Below are positions 40,305-51,272 of a DNA stretch of 64,000 nt, piece after piece. Under the pieces are notes generated by a model. It was not told the origin of the DNA. It worked only from the letters and a program-made list of their open reading frames with translations, and searched no databases. The DNA comes from JABDKH01 sp963768565 (GTDB lineage: Bacteria > Bacteroidota > Rhodothermia > Rhodothermales > JABDKH01): NCBI GenBank assembly GCA_963768565.1, contig CAVYIO010000015.1:231182-295181 (forward strand). Direction: 5' to 3'. The position numbers were made by a program, and so were the translations under genes. Numbering within the stretch: position 1 is the stretch's first letter; each line of letters begins with the position of its first letter.

Positions 40305-43007
40305 AGCCCGGCACTAACATATCGCACTACCGCATCATTGACCAGCTGGGCCGGGGCGGCATGGGCATCGTGTACAAGGCCGAGGACACGAAGCTTGACC
40401 GGATCGTCGCACTGAAGGTGCTACCTGCCGCCGCGCTCGCATCCGAAGACGACCGGGCGCGGTTCTATCGCGAGGCGAAGGCGGCGGCTTCACTCCATCA
40501 TCCGAACATTGCGACGATCTTTGGGATCGATGAGGGGCAGGTTGACGACGGCGCTGAAAGCCAGCCGTTCATTGCCATGGAGTTCGTCGACGGCCAGACG
40601 CTGGCCGAGCGTGTCACCCGGGGTCCGCTGCCAATTCGTGATGCGGTCTCGATCGCCGTGCAGATCGCCGAAGGCCTGAAGGCGGCACACGACAAGGGGA
40701 TTGTCCACCGCGACATCAAGACCGGCAACGTGATGCTGCGCGAGGACGGTCGCGCCAAGATCCTTGACTTCGGGCTTGCGATGACCGCTGCCTCGACGCG
40801 GCTCACCCAACTCGGCTCGACGCTCGGAACCGCAGCATATATGAGTCCGGAGCAGGCACGCGGGGAGGAGGTCGACCACCGCGCCGATCTCTGGTCGCTG
40901 GGCGTCGTGCTGTACGAGATGATCACCGGACGACTACCGTTTCCGGGCGACTACGAACAGGCCATCGTGTACGGCATTCTGAACGCCGACCCCGAGCCGG
41001 CCACAGGACTTCGCACGGGCGTTCCGATGGAACTCGAGCGCATCGTCACGAAGCTTCTGGCGAAGGACCGTGCGCGGCGTTATCAGAATGCAGCAGATCT
41101 GATCGTTGATCTGGAGTCGGTCGAATGTGCTCCGAAGTCGGGTCCTTTGTATCCGACGGTGTCTTCGGTCGGCTCGCGTAGCGTCCCACTGCCGTCTCTG
41201 ATTCCTCCCTCGAAGCCGATGTTCGCAGGTCGATCCGGCGTGGCACGTCTGGCTACCGGTCGCGCTGACCCTGTTCGTCGCCGGTCTCGCTGCAGGCCGG
41301 CTGTTTATGCAGACGCCGGATGAAGCGCCCCTTCGCAAGTACCAGATTTCGATGCCGGATCTCCAGGGATCTCAGATTTCACCGGACGGTGAGCATGTCG
41401 CGGCAGCGGCCGGAGGAGCCCTCTGGATTCGGTCGCTTTCCGATCTTAATCGCCGCCGCATCGTCGACTCGAGTGCCGTGCGATCTCCCTTCTGGTCGCC
41501 TGCAAGCGATCAGGTCGGTTATCTGTCCTCCGGAAAGCTGTATCGCGTCTCGGTTTCGGGCGGTACCCCGGTCGAGATCTGTGACGTTCCCTTCGGTGGA
41601 TTCGTCCGCGCCATGTGGGCACCAGACGGTTCCATCTACATCATGGTCGCCACGGGTGGTGCCTCCGCGGAGGTCTTCGAAGTATCCTCTCAGGGCGGTA
41701 CCGCTCGATCCTATTTGAGATCGTCGGAAGATGAGGATGTGTACACGTATCTCGATATGGGTCTGATGGATGCAGGGAGGATTCTCCTGTCGGTGGTGCC
41801 GGCCACATCGGGCGGCCCGTCCCTCCTGGCAGTCGGAGCCGACGGAGAAATGCAGTCCCTTCACAGGTCGGACGGAGGGTTCCGAATCGGGTCGCCTCTC
41901 TTTTCGCCGTCGGGTCATATCCTTTACGAATGGGCGAGTAGCGTGTGGGCCATCTCCTTGTCCGGCGGAGAGGCTGCGGAACCGTTCCGGATAGCCACAG
42001 ACGCGGTGTCGCCGTCCGTGTCGTTGGGGGGCACGCTTCTTTACCACAGTCGCGAAGGAGGACCACGAAACTACGGTCAGGTCTATCGCGCGGCCGGGTC
42101 TTCCGCGCCGAGCGAATTGGTGTGGGTGGATCGAGCGGGGAACCAGGTCGGTTTGATCGGTGACGTGGAAGAGTTCGGAGGTGAGCCTGTTGTCTCCCGG
42201 GACGGATCGAAAGTGTGGTAGAGTTGGCCGGGACCTCTGGCTGTACGGCGCAAAGGACGATTTCAAGAGTCGACTGACGTATGACGATGTCGCTTTTCCG
42301 GCGGAATGGGTTCCGAATACCGATGACTTGCTGTACGCCCGACTCTCCAGTGGACGAGGAGACATTCGAGTGATTGAGACGGACGGCACCGGGATATCGT
42401 ATGATCTGATCGCGACACCCGCCCCGGAGTTCGGACCCACGATTTCGGCCGACGGAAAGTATCTGGTATATCATGTCATCGATCCCGACACGCAGCGGGA
42501 TCTCTACTGGACGGGTCTCGACACGAGCGGAGATTCAGTGCGCATCGTAGGAACGCCGCAACCTCTGGTGAAGACGCCATACGACGAGGCGATTCCGAGC
42601 ATTTCACCGGACGGTCAATATGTTGCCTATCACGCCAATCGCACCGGTCGATGGGAGGTATACATGACGCGATTCCCCGAGGGTCGCGGCGAGTGGACTG
42701 TCTCGACGGGCGGCGGCAACGTCGCCTACTGGAATCGACAGGGAGGAGAGATTTTCTATGCCGATCCGAACGGTAATCTGATGGCGGCTCTCGTCGATAT
42801 TTCGGGTGAGCAGCCGGTTATTGGCCGGCTGAAGTGCTCTTCAACGCGACGAAGTTCGGGCACAACCTGATCAATGGCTTCCACAACAGTTTCTTCAATC
42901 CGAGTCCGGACGGGCAGGCGTTCGCGATCGTCCGGCTTCAGTCGTCCGACGAGGCTCCCGCGATTACGGTCGTCGAAAACTGGTACTCGGAGTTCGAGCA
43001 GAAATGA
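40301..43007 (+). CDS. STK11: receptor Ser/Thr kinase with beta-propeller sensor (three to four frameshifts)
   Basis: GTG start at 40301 overlaps the STK10 TGA (GTGA). An in-frame ATG 12 bases earlier is less likely because the family start VKPGTNISHYRI aligns at the GTG. The kinase is intact in one frame (GRGGMGIVYKAED, VHRDIKTGNVML, LDFGLAMTAASTRLTQLGST). Shifts near 41228, 42212-42228 and 42825 link the parts. The first restores the transmembrane helix, HVWLPVALTLFVAGLAAGRL; the second restores KVVVELAG followed by DLWLYGAKDDFKSRLTYDD; the third gives FNATKFGHNLINGFHNSFFN and the tail TVVENWYSEFEQK. Blades: QISPDGEHVAAA, FWSPASDQVGYLS, SISPDGQYVAYHA. The stop overlaps the STK12 ATG. About 901 residues. 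Confidence 0.82.
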
Positions 43008-45708
43008 TCGGCACCACCATATCGCATTACAGAATCACGGACGAGATCGGTCGCGGTGGCATGGGCGTCGTCTACAGGGCCGAGGACACGAAGCTCGACC
43101 GGACCGTGGCACTCAAGTTCCTGCCGCCGCAGGCACTGATCACGGAAGACGACCGGGCGCGGTTTTATCGCGAGGCTCGGGCGGCCGCGGCGCTTCATCA
43201 CCCTAATATCGCGACGGTGTTCGAGATCGACGAGGTGCCACTGCCTGAGGGCAGTGGCATCCCGACGTCAGGAGGGATCTCCTCAGGATCCATCGGCCTG
43301 CCCCACCACCCCCCTCATCGCGATGGAGTACATCGACGGGGAGACACTGGCAGAGCGCGTGTCGAGGGGACCTCTGCCGCTTCAAGAAGCCATTGCCATC
43401 GCCTCCCAGATCGCGGACGGACTGAACGCGGCCCACGAGAAAGACATCGTGCATCGCGACATCAAGTGCGGCAACGTGATGATCACGAAGAATGGCGTCG
43501 CGAAGGTCCTCGACTTTGGCCTCGCGAAGACCACCGCGTCTACGCGGCTCACGCAGATGGGCTCGACACTCGGGACGGCCGCCTACATGAGCCCGGAACA
43601 GGCCCGCGGGGAGGAGGTCGACGGGCGTAGCGATATCTGGTCGCTGGGCGTCATACTGTATGAGATGGTATCGGGCCGATTGCCCTTCCAGGGTGACTAC
43701 GAACAGGCAGTCGTTTATGGAATCCTCAATTCAGAGCCAGAACCGCTGACGGCCTTGCGCACTGGAGTCCCGATGGAGCTGGAGCTCATCGTCGAGAAGT
43801 GCCTCGACAAGGATCCGCGCAAGCGGTACGGGCACGCGGCCGAGATCAAAGTCGATCTCGAGCGCATCGACTTGATGTCAGTGACCCGCACGCGGACCGG
43901 TGCTATTCCGGTTGCATCTCCTGGTGCCAGTGCACCGTCCTCAAAGAAGGTATACTGGGCGGCGGGCGGACTGATCGTGGGTGTTCTTGCGACTGCACTT
44001 GCCTTTCAGTTTCTACGACCTGCAGGAACGCCGTCTGTCTCCCGGGCAGCGTCGCCCGTGCATAGGTTGAGTCTCAACCTGCCGTCCGAAGCACCGCTTA
44101 CTCCCGTGGGCGCTGCTAACCTCGGGGTAGGCCTGACCGCGCTACGACTATCACCGGACGGACAGACGCTGGTATACGTAGCGGACGTTGACGGCGTACC
44201 AAAACTGGCCGTCAGGTCCATGGACGCGGAGGAGGTCCGAATTCTGGATGGTACCGATCGTGCCTATCACCCCGTTCTTCTCTCCGGACGGCTCCTGGGT
44301 GAGCTTCTTTGTGGACGGTCAGCTTAAGAAGATCTCCGTCGATGGCGGCTCACCGCTTCTGGTTTCGGCGGCGCCAGATCCGTTCGGAGCCTACTGGACG
44401 AAAGACGATCGGATCATCACGGTGATCAGCCAGGGGTCGATGCTTCGCGCAGTGGGTGCCGGTGGAGGAGAGCCGATCATCGAGAAATCGGGACTACGGT
44501 GGAATCAAGCAAGTCTCCTTCCGGACGGGAAGACACTTCTTGCTAGCCATCGGGGACGTGGAAGTGTTCTAACGGTATCACTTGAAACGCTCGAAGACAA
44601 CTTGATCATCGATCGGGGCACGGACCCGCGGTACGTGGAATCGGGCCATATCGTCTACTCTTTGCCCGGGCGTTTGATGGCGGTACCGTTCGATGTTACC
44701 ACGCTGAGTGTTACGGGCTCACCGGTCCCGGTGGTGGACAATGTTCGCACGGAGTCCGTAGCCGGTAGTGCCCAGTATACAGTGTCCGCCAGCGGTACCC
44801 TGGTCTATCTGTACGGCGGTGCCTCGGACGTAGGGCGGCTTACCTGGGTGGATCGTGCCGGCCGAGCGACGGATCTCGGTTTTGAGCCGGACCTCTTCGG
44901 AACGTTCCGCATATCACCGGACGGGAACCGGATCGCTGCCGTGGTCAGGCAGCCGTCCGTCGCGGTCTGGATCTATGATTTGATTCGGACAACGCGCTCC
45001 CGATTCACAGAGAATGGTGGAACTCCAGTCTGGACGGTCGACGGTGAATCCATACTGCATCCGGTGCCGGGTGAAGGAGATGATACTTTCGGCATTGTCA
45101 GGATGCCCGTCAACGGCGGGCCTGCGACCCCGCTGATCGAGGTGAAAAGGCCCGGGGATGCTTTTTCGTGGTCGCCCGACGGCGGCCTGCTGGCATACTA
45201 CAGTGACTATGATCTGTGGCTGCTGCCTATTGAAGACGGAGAGCCGGGTACTCCTCGAAAGTGGCTGGAATCGGGGGATCGCGAATGGAGCCCGGCGATA
45301 TCCCCGGATGGACGCTTCATCGCCTACACGCTGATCGGTGAGGGCAATTCGGAGGTCTTTGTCGGACCGATCGAAGGGGGAGACGTGCGGTGGCAGATCT
45401 CCGCCGACGGAGGTGAGGAGCCGGTGTGGTCGCCTTCGCGGTGACGAACTGTACTATAGCAAGGGACGGACGTGGTATGTGGTGACGGTGAAGACGAGTC
45501 CTCGATTTGAGGTCGGTGTCCCACGCGTGCTTTTCGAGGGAAACTACCTCAACGTGCCGGGTCAGGGCTACGACGTACATCCGGACGGTTCCAGAGTTCC
45601 TCGTCGTCGAGTCGGACGAGTCAGACGCCCCCGTTCGGGAGCTCAAGGTCGTCGAGAACTGGTTCGAGGAGCTCGAGCGACTCGCACCGACAGGAAGCGG
45701 ATCTATGA
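43004..45708 (+). CDS. STK12: receptor Ser/Thr kinase with beta-propeller sensor (four to five frameshifts)
   Basis: ATG at 43004. First member with an insertion of about 20 residues between the strand-4 region and the hinge (LPEGSGIPTSGGISSGSIG then TTPLIAMEYIDGE). Shifts lie near 43300, 44272, 45437 and 45595. The kinase has the catalytic loop VHRDIKCGNVMI (a Cys in the position usually Ser) and DFGLAKTTASTRLTQMGST. Helix: WAAGGLIVGVLATALAFQFL. The propeller has FFSPDGSWVSFFVDGQLKKI, RISPDGNRIAAVV and AISPDGRFIAYTL. The tail is KVVENWFEELERLAPTGSGS, which in the present sequence runs in frame into the STK13 start without a stop; a one-base correction would let it end at the TGA overlapping that ATG (45706-45708). 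Confidence 0.8.
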
Positions 45709-48355
45709 TCGGCACTACCATATCTCACTACAAGATCACCGACGAAATCGGCCGCGGCGGCATGGGCGTCGTCTATAAGGCGGAAGACACGAAGCTCGAT
45801 CGCACGGTGGCACTCAAGTTCTTCCCGCCGCACGCGCTGGTTACGGAAGACGATCGGGCTCGCTTCTACCGCGAGGCACGGGCTGCCGCGGCTCTGCATC
45901 ATCCGAACATCGCGACGGTGTTCGAGATCGATGAGGTGACGCTGTCCGCTCCGACGGGGACATCCCGACGGAAGGAGGGATCTCTCAGGATCCGGCCGCG
46001 TCTCCCACCACGCCCCTCATCGCGATGGAGTACATCGAGGGCGAAACGCTGACGGACCGGGTGGCGAAAGGGCCGCTACCGCTCAAGGAGGTCCTCTCGA
46101 TAGCCACCCAGGCTGCCGAGGCGCTCAAGGCCGCTCACGCGAAGGGTATCGTGCATCGCGATATCAAGACCGGCAACATCATGCTGACGTCGGACGGCGT
46201 GGCGAAAATCCTCGACTTTGGTCTGGCAAAGACGGCCGCTTCCACCAAACTCACGCAGATGGGCTCGACGCTCGGAACGTTCGCGTACATGAGTCCCGAA
46301 CAGGCGCGAGGTGAGGAGGTGGACAACCGCTCCGATCTATGGTCACTTGGAGTTGTGATCTACGAGATGATTTCGGGTCGAATGCCTTTCGCCGGCGACT
46401 ACGAGCAGGCAGTCGTCTACGCTATCCTCAATCAGGATCCGGAACCACTGACCGCTCTTCGCACGGGTGTGTCGATCGAACTGGAGACCGATCGTCGAGA
46501 AGTGTCTTCGGAAGCCCGCGAAACACCGGTATCAATCGGCGGCGGGACTGATTGCAGATCTGGAGTCCCTGACAGTTTCCACGAGTCACATATCGGGGCC
46601 GCTGTCCGGACTCCACACTACCACGTCCAGGCAAACCCTGCGAACAGGTGCACCGAAGCTAGCGGGTCGGGAGATGGCTGCTCGTCGCAGGTGCGGCCGC
46701 GCTGGGATTCGTACTGGCATGGGTCCTCTTCGGCGTGCTCGGCCGGGGCGAATCGCACTCGCAATTTGACGTAAGGCATCTGTCCCGGATCACCACGGGA
46801 GAGCAGGGAGAGATCTTTCCCGCACTCTCCCCGGACGGTCAGATGGTTGCCTATGTGGATGCGAAGGAGGGGCGTCTCTATGTACGGCAGCTTGCAGGTG
46901 GGCGAGTGTTGCGGCTCGGGGACGAGCTGTCAGGTCGCGTGTTCTATCCGCGGTGGTCTCCGGATCAGACGTCGATCCTTTTTGGGTCCAGTGGGGTTCT
47001 GTATTCGGTTCCGCCTCTGGGTGGGTCGGTAACGACAATTGTGCGTGAACAGGGTGCGGGCCCGTCCACGCCCACATGGTCACCGGACGGCGACCGCATT
47101 GTTTACAGCCAGGGCTCAACGCTCGTAATACGTGACATGGAGACCAGGAGTACGGTTGCATTCGAGTTAAGAGCACCGCACTCGCCCAACTGGTCGCCGG
47201 ACGGAAGCCGGATTGCCTATGTGTCCGGAAATGCGGCCTACCAGTTTGGAAACATTGCGCCATCATCCGTCTGGATTCTGGAGATGGATACGGGCGAGGC
47301 TGCGCGTGTCACAGGCGAGTCGAACGTAAACCTGAGTCCAGTCTGGTCCCCAGACGGTGCGGGCATCTTCTTTGTCTCGGATCGCGGCGGAGGCACGGAT
47401 GTGTACTGGCAGGCAATTGACGGTATCAACGCGTCGGGTTCTCCGGTACGAGTCTCCGTCGGACTTCGCAGCCATACGCTCGATATTTCGTCTGATGGCA
47501 GCAAGCTGGCAGTGTCGCAGCTTGGCGATTTCCCAGAATGTATTCCGGGCGAAACTGACTCGTACAGGTGTCGTGGCCGCCGAGAATGCGGAGCCGTTGA
47601 CGACGGGCATCCAGGCGGTGGAAGGAATCGCCGTCTCCCCGGATGGCCTGTGGCTCGCCTACGACTCCAACGTCGGCGGAAATCAGGACATATACGTTCG
47701 GGCCCTCTCCGGTGGTGATGTGCGCCGACTGACGAAGGATCCGGCCGATGACTTCGTGTTTGAGTGGTCACCCGATGGCCGCGAACTGAGCTTCCACTCG
47801 TTCCGGTCGGGATCGAGAGGGATCTATACGGTTTCGGTAGAAGATCTGGCCGTCACTACCGTTGTTGACTCCGAGGCTCACGAGCGGTTTCCGGGCTGGT
47901 CACCGGACGGGGAAGCCATCGCCTATTTGCACGGAAACTCCGGAGAAGTCAATATCACGCGCAGGACGGAGACAGGGTGGAGTGACCGGATCGTAGTCGG
48001 AGACAGATTAGGCGCCGCGCGCTGGTCACCGGTCGGGGAAAAGATCGCCGCGCCGCACCGTACGGGGATCCGCATTTTCGATGTCTCGAATGGAGGACAT
48101 CACTCGATTCCGCTACCCGATGGGATGCGGGCTAGCGGGCTGCACTGGTCCGAGGATGGGCGACTGCTGTATTTCTTAGGCACCAGCGACTCGCGCTGGG
48201 GCATCTGGTCCGTACCTCCGTCGGGAGGAGCGCCCACGCTGCGTGTGGACTTTGGGGGCACGACGCCGGGCTTCACGCACATCGCCGTGCATGACGACTT
48301 CGTGTACTTTACGACCCGGGAAGTGAGCAGCGACATCTGGCTGCTGGAGTTTTGA
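45705..48355 (+). CDS. STK13: receptor Ser/Thr kinase with beta-propeller sensor (four frameshifts)
   Basis: Start ATG at 45705 (MIGTTISHYKITDEIGRGG). Shifts near 45948, 46485, 46668 and 47538 divide it. Corrected, it has the hinge insertion (DIPTEGGISQDPAASPTTPL), VHRDIKTGNIML, DFGLAKTAASTKLTQMGST, PIVEKCLRKPAKHRYQSAAG, helix WLLVAGAAALGFVLAWVLFG and a propeller (ALSPDGQMVAYVD, WSPDGDRIVYSQ, WSPDGSRIAYVS, VSPDGLWLAYDS, WSPDGRELSFHS, WSPDGEAIAYLH). It stops at 48355 after SSDIWLLEF, and so lacks the conserved NWxEEL tail of its neighbours. It is the last gene of the tightly linked block; 179 bases follow before STK14. Confidence 0.8.
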
Positions 48356-48450
48356 ATCCGCACCTGGTCAGGGTTCAGGCTCGTTCCGGCCGGCCCGGGG
48401 AGTCCTTCCTATTGACTTAATCACGCAACGATGCGGCAAAAGCATAGTCA

Positions 48451-48534
48451 CGTCCGCCAGGCAGATCAGGCAGTATCTTCTCCGCATATGACGACCGTGA
48501 CTCGGTCACACATTATTACTCGCCTGCACAACGC
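48451..48534 (+). promoter_or_regulatory. Leader of STK14 conserved with the leader of STK15
   Basis: This stretch contains, in order, CGTCCGCCA (48451), GTATCTTCTCCGCA (48473), CACATTATT (48509) and CGC directly before ATG (48535). The same blocks in the same order precede STK15 (58374-58453), 10 kb away and beyond another operon. Conservation outside coding sequence points to a shared promoter, regulator site or leader. STK14 is separated from STK13 by 179 bases, so a separate promoter is expected. Confidence 0.5.
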
Positions 48535-51216
48535 ATGATCGGAAAAACCATATCGCACTATAGAATCACGGACGAGATCGGTCGCGGCGGCATGGGCGTG
48601 GTCTACAAGGCTGAGGATACCAGACTCGACCGGACCGTCGCACTCAAGTTCTTTCCGCCGCACGCACTCATCACGGAAGACGACCGGGCTCGCTTCTATC
48701 GTGAGGCGCGGGCTGCTGCTGCGCTGCATCATCCGAACATTGCGACGGTGTTCGAGATCGATGAGGTGTCCCTGTCTCCGGACAGGGACATCCCGACGCA
48801 AGGAGGGATCTCACCAGGATCCAGCAGCTCCGCCACCACTCCGCTCATCGCGATGGAATACGTCGAGGGCGAGACGCTCACGGATCGCATTGCCAGAGGG
48901 CCTCTTCCCCTCAAAGATGTGATATCGATTGCTACGCAATCGGCGGAGGCCCTGAAGGCCGCGCATGCGAAAGACATCGTACACCGCGACGTGAAGAGCG
49001 GCAACATCATGCTCACGTCTGACGGCAAAGCGAAGATGCTCGACTTCGGGCTGGCGAAGACCGCCGCCTCCACGAAGCTGACGCAGATGGGCTCGACACT
49101 CGGAACGGCCGCCTACATGAGTCCGGAGCAGGCACGGGGTGAGGAAGTGGACAACCGCTCCGATCTGTGGTCGCTCGGCGGCGTCATCTATGAGATGATC
49201 ACAGGCCGGGTGCCGTTCCCCGGTGACTACGAGCAGGCGATCGTCTACGGCATCCTGAACTCGGACCCGGAGCCGCCTACGGCTCTTCGTTCCGGTATTC
49301 CGATGGCCCTCGAGTGGGTCGTTGACAAGCTTCTCGCAAAGGATCTGGACAAGAGATACCAGAGCGCAAACGAGGTGATCGTCGATCTCGGCCGCATAGA
49401 TCTTGGCGACGCATCGAATATGACGACGGCCGTGCGCACAGTCGCACTCCCTACGGATACCGCCGCTACCAGCCGCTCCGTTCCACTATGGATACTGATT
49501 GCCGGAGTGGCGCTCTCCCTCGTGCTCGGAGTCCTGGGATCGTGGCTTCTCGTGGAAGAAGAGAGTGACGACCCGTCACTCCATCTGCAGCTTTCGATAG
49601 CCGAGGAGGCAGGGGGCTCGGTCGCGGCGTCGAGGTCCGGTCCGTCGATTGCTCTTTCACCCGATGGAAAGCGTCTCGTATTCAGAGGTCGATCCGATGG
49701 ACGCGTACGGCTCTTTGTGCAGGACTTCGCGAACGCAGGAGTACCTCAGGTGATTGACGGAACGGAAGACGGCGAAGCACCCGCGTTTTCTCCCGACGGC
49801 AACAGCATCGTCTTTACGTCGGGCGGCTCACTCAAGAAAGTCAGCCTTCGGGGTGGAGCTCCGCAGAATGTGGATCCTCGGGACGGCGAATATCCGAGCC
49901 ACTCGTGGTCGGTCAGTGGCGACATCGTCTATGTCCCGAGCTACGGCGATGGTGTATATCGTGTGTCTGGGTCCGGAGGGGAGCCGGAGTTGTTGGTTGA
50001 ACCTGACATCGAAAAAGGCGAAGTCGGTTTCACATCGCCGCAGCTTCTGCCTGGAGGCAAGCGTCTCCTCAGCGGTTCATATGGCACAGGCTTCAAAATC
50101 GTCGTCATCGATCTGGCAGATCAGACTCGTACGGTGTTGTTCGAAGGGGCGATCGCGCCAACCTATCTACCCAGCGGCCACATCGCTTTCGTGCAGAAGA
50201 AGTCACTGCTCGTTGCGTCATTCGATGAAACGAATCTTGAAATCGGGGCTCCAGTGGTCGTCGTGGACGGAATACTGTCGGACTTCGATACGATCACATC
50301 AAACTACTCGGTCTCTGCCTCCGGCTCGATGGTGTATCTGTCGGGCAGCACGATATGGGATCGTGATCTGATCGAGATCGATCGTGAAGGACGGACACGT
50401 GTCATCGAAACGGAACGCCGGGGCTTCAACGCTCTCGGGCTCTCTCCTGATGGGAAACTGCTTGCTGCGCAGGTGCTGTCGGGTCTGGATGAGGCTGACC
50501 TCATGATTATAGATCTTGAAAATGGTGACGCACAGCGCTACGCCTCGTCTCCGTCGTGGGAAACTGTGGGCAGTTGGCTTCCGGACGGTTCAGGTATGGT
50601 CTTCAGCTCCGAAAGACGGGGAAGTTCCGACATATACTTGCAGCGCTTCGGTGAATCGGGCGACCCGCTTGCGCTGGTGGTAAACGAATACAGCAAGTAC
50701 GCCAAGTCGATCAATTCCGATGGAAGTCTGGTCGCTTACCAGGAGATACATCCAGAAACGGGTTCTGATATCTGGCTTGTGTCCACGGACGACGCCGGCA
50801 CGGCTCGACCCCTCTTGCGCTCGCGAGCGTCAGAGGATGACGCAGCGTTTTCGCCAGACGGGCGGTATATGGCGTACACGTCGGACGAGTCGGGTCGTAA
50901 CGAGGTGTATGCCGTTCCGGTCGAGGGTACGGGCCGCCGTGTGAAAGTGTCTCGCGACGGCGGTGCGAGTCCGAAGTGGATCAGATCAGGCCGCGGGCTG
51001 CTGTACCAGATGGGCGGGACGCTCATGGAAGTCGAAACGCCGGACGGAGGGCGATCTTTTTCGAGACCGCAGGCTGCATTCGAGGGCGTGAACCAGTGGA
51101 CGATACGGAGTGACGGTAGCAGCGTCATCACACTTGCTTCCGTTCCGACGCCCCGGCAGCCGCACCTTGTTCTCGGATGGCTAGGAGAGGTGAAGCGGCT
51201 GGTTCCGTCCGACTAG
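48535..51216 (+). CDS. STK14: receptor Ser/Thr kinase with beta-propeller sensor, intact
   Basis: An intact 893-residue protein and the last gene of the array. It has the hinge insertion of STK12 and STK13 (DRDIPTQGGISPGSSSSATT), VHRDVKSGNIMLTSDG, LDFGLAKTAASTKLTQMGST and MSPEQARGEEVDNRSD. The transmembrane helix is VPLWILIAGVALSLVLGVLG. The propeller shows ALSPDGKRLVFRG, FSPDGNSIVFTS, LSPDGKLLAAQ, WLPDGSGMVFSS and FSPDGRYMAYTSDES and ends HLVLGWLGEVKRLVPSD. It has its own upstream region of 179 bases. It converges on the efflux operon, 56 bases away. Confidence 0.95.
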   Translation: MIGKTISHYRITDEIGRGGMGVVYKAEDTRLDRTVALKFFPPHALITEDDRARFYREARAAAALHHPNIATVFEIDEVSLSPDRDIPTQGGISPGSSSSATTPLIAMEYVEGETLTDRIARGPLPLKDVISIATQSAEALKAAHAKDIVHRDVKSGNIMLTSDGKAKMLDFGLAKTAASTKLTQMGSTLGTAAYMSPEQARGEEVDNRSDLWSLGGVIYEMITGRVPFPGDYEQAIVYGILNSDPEPPTALRSGIPMALEWVVDKLLAKDLDKRYQSANEVIVDLGRIDLGDASNMTTAVRTVALPTDTAATSRSVPLWILIAGVALSLVLGVLGSWLLVEEESDDPSLHLQLSIAEEAGGSVAASRSGPSIALSPDGKRLVFRGRSDGRVRLFVQDFANAGVPQVIDGTEDGEAPAFSPDGNSIVFTSGGSLKKVSLRGGAPQNVDPRDGEYPSHSWSVSGDIVYVPSYGDGVYRVSGSGGEPELLVEPDIEKGEVGFTSPQLLPGGKRLLSGSYGTGFKIVVIDLADQTRTVLFEGAIAPTYLPSGHIAFVQKKSLLVASFDETNLEIGAPVVVVDGILSDFDTITSNYSVSASGSMVYLSGSTIWDRDLIEIDREGRTRVIETERRGFNALGLSPDGKLLAAQVLSGLDEADLMIIDLENGDAQRYASSPSWETVGSWLPDGSGMVFSSERRGSSDIYLQRFGESGDPLALVVNEYSKYAKSINSDGSLVAYQEIHPETGSDIWLVSTDDAGTARPLLRSRASEDDAAFSPDGRYMAYTSDESGRNEVYAVPVEGTGRRVKVSRDGGASPKWIRSGRGLLYQMGGTLMEVETPDGGRSFSRPQAAFEGVNQWTIRSDGSSVITLASVPTPRQPHLVLGWLGEVKRLVPSD

Positions 51217-51218
51217 GC

Positions 51219-51241
51219 CGGCCAATACCTGCCACTGGCCG
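51219..51241. terminator. Hairpin between STK14 and the convergent efflux operon
   Basis: CGGCCA (51219-51224) and TGGCCG (51236-51241) form a six-base stem with an 11-base loop, just past the STK14 stop and 32 bases before the end of the opposing permease gene. No T-tract follows on either strand, so this is only a weak bidirectional terminator candidate. Confidence 0.3.
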
Positions 51242-51272
51242 AAGCACTGAGGCTTGTTAGCGACCACATCAT

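Noticed and set aside
13790..48000. Programmed ribosomal frameshifting in the kinases
   Set aside because: Shift positions differ from gene to gene, intact paralogues have none, no common slippery sequence is seen, and unrelated genes show the same kind of shift.
13546..51216. Near-identical kinase starts as ends of a mobile element
   Set aside because: The similarity is confined to coding sequence in one frame; there is no transposase, no inverted terminal repeat and no target-site duplication.
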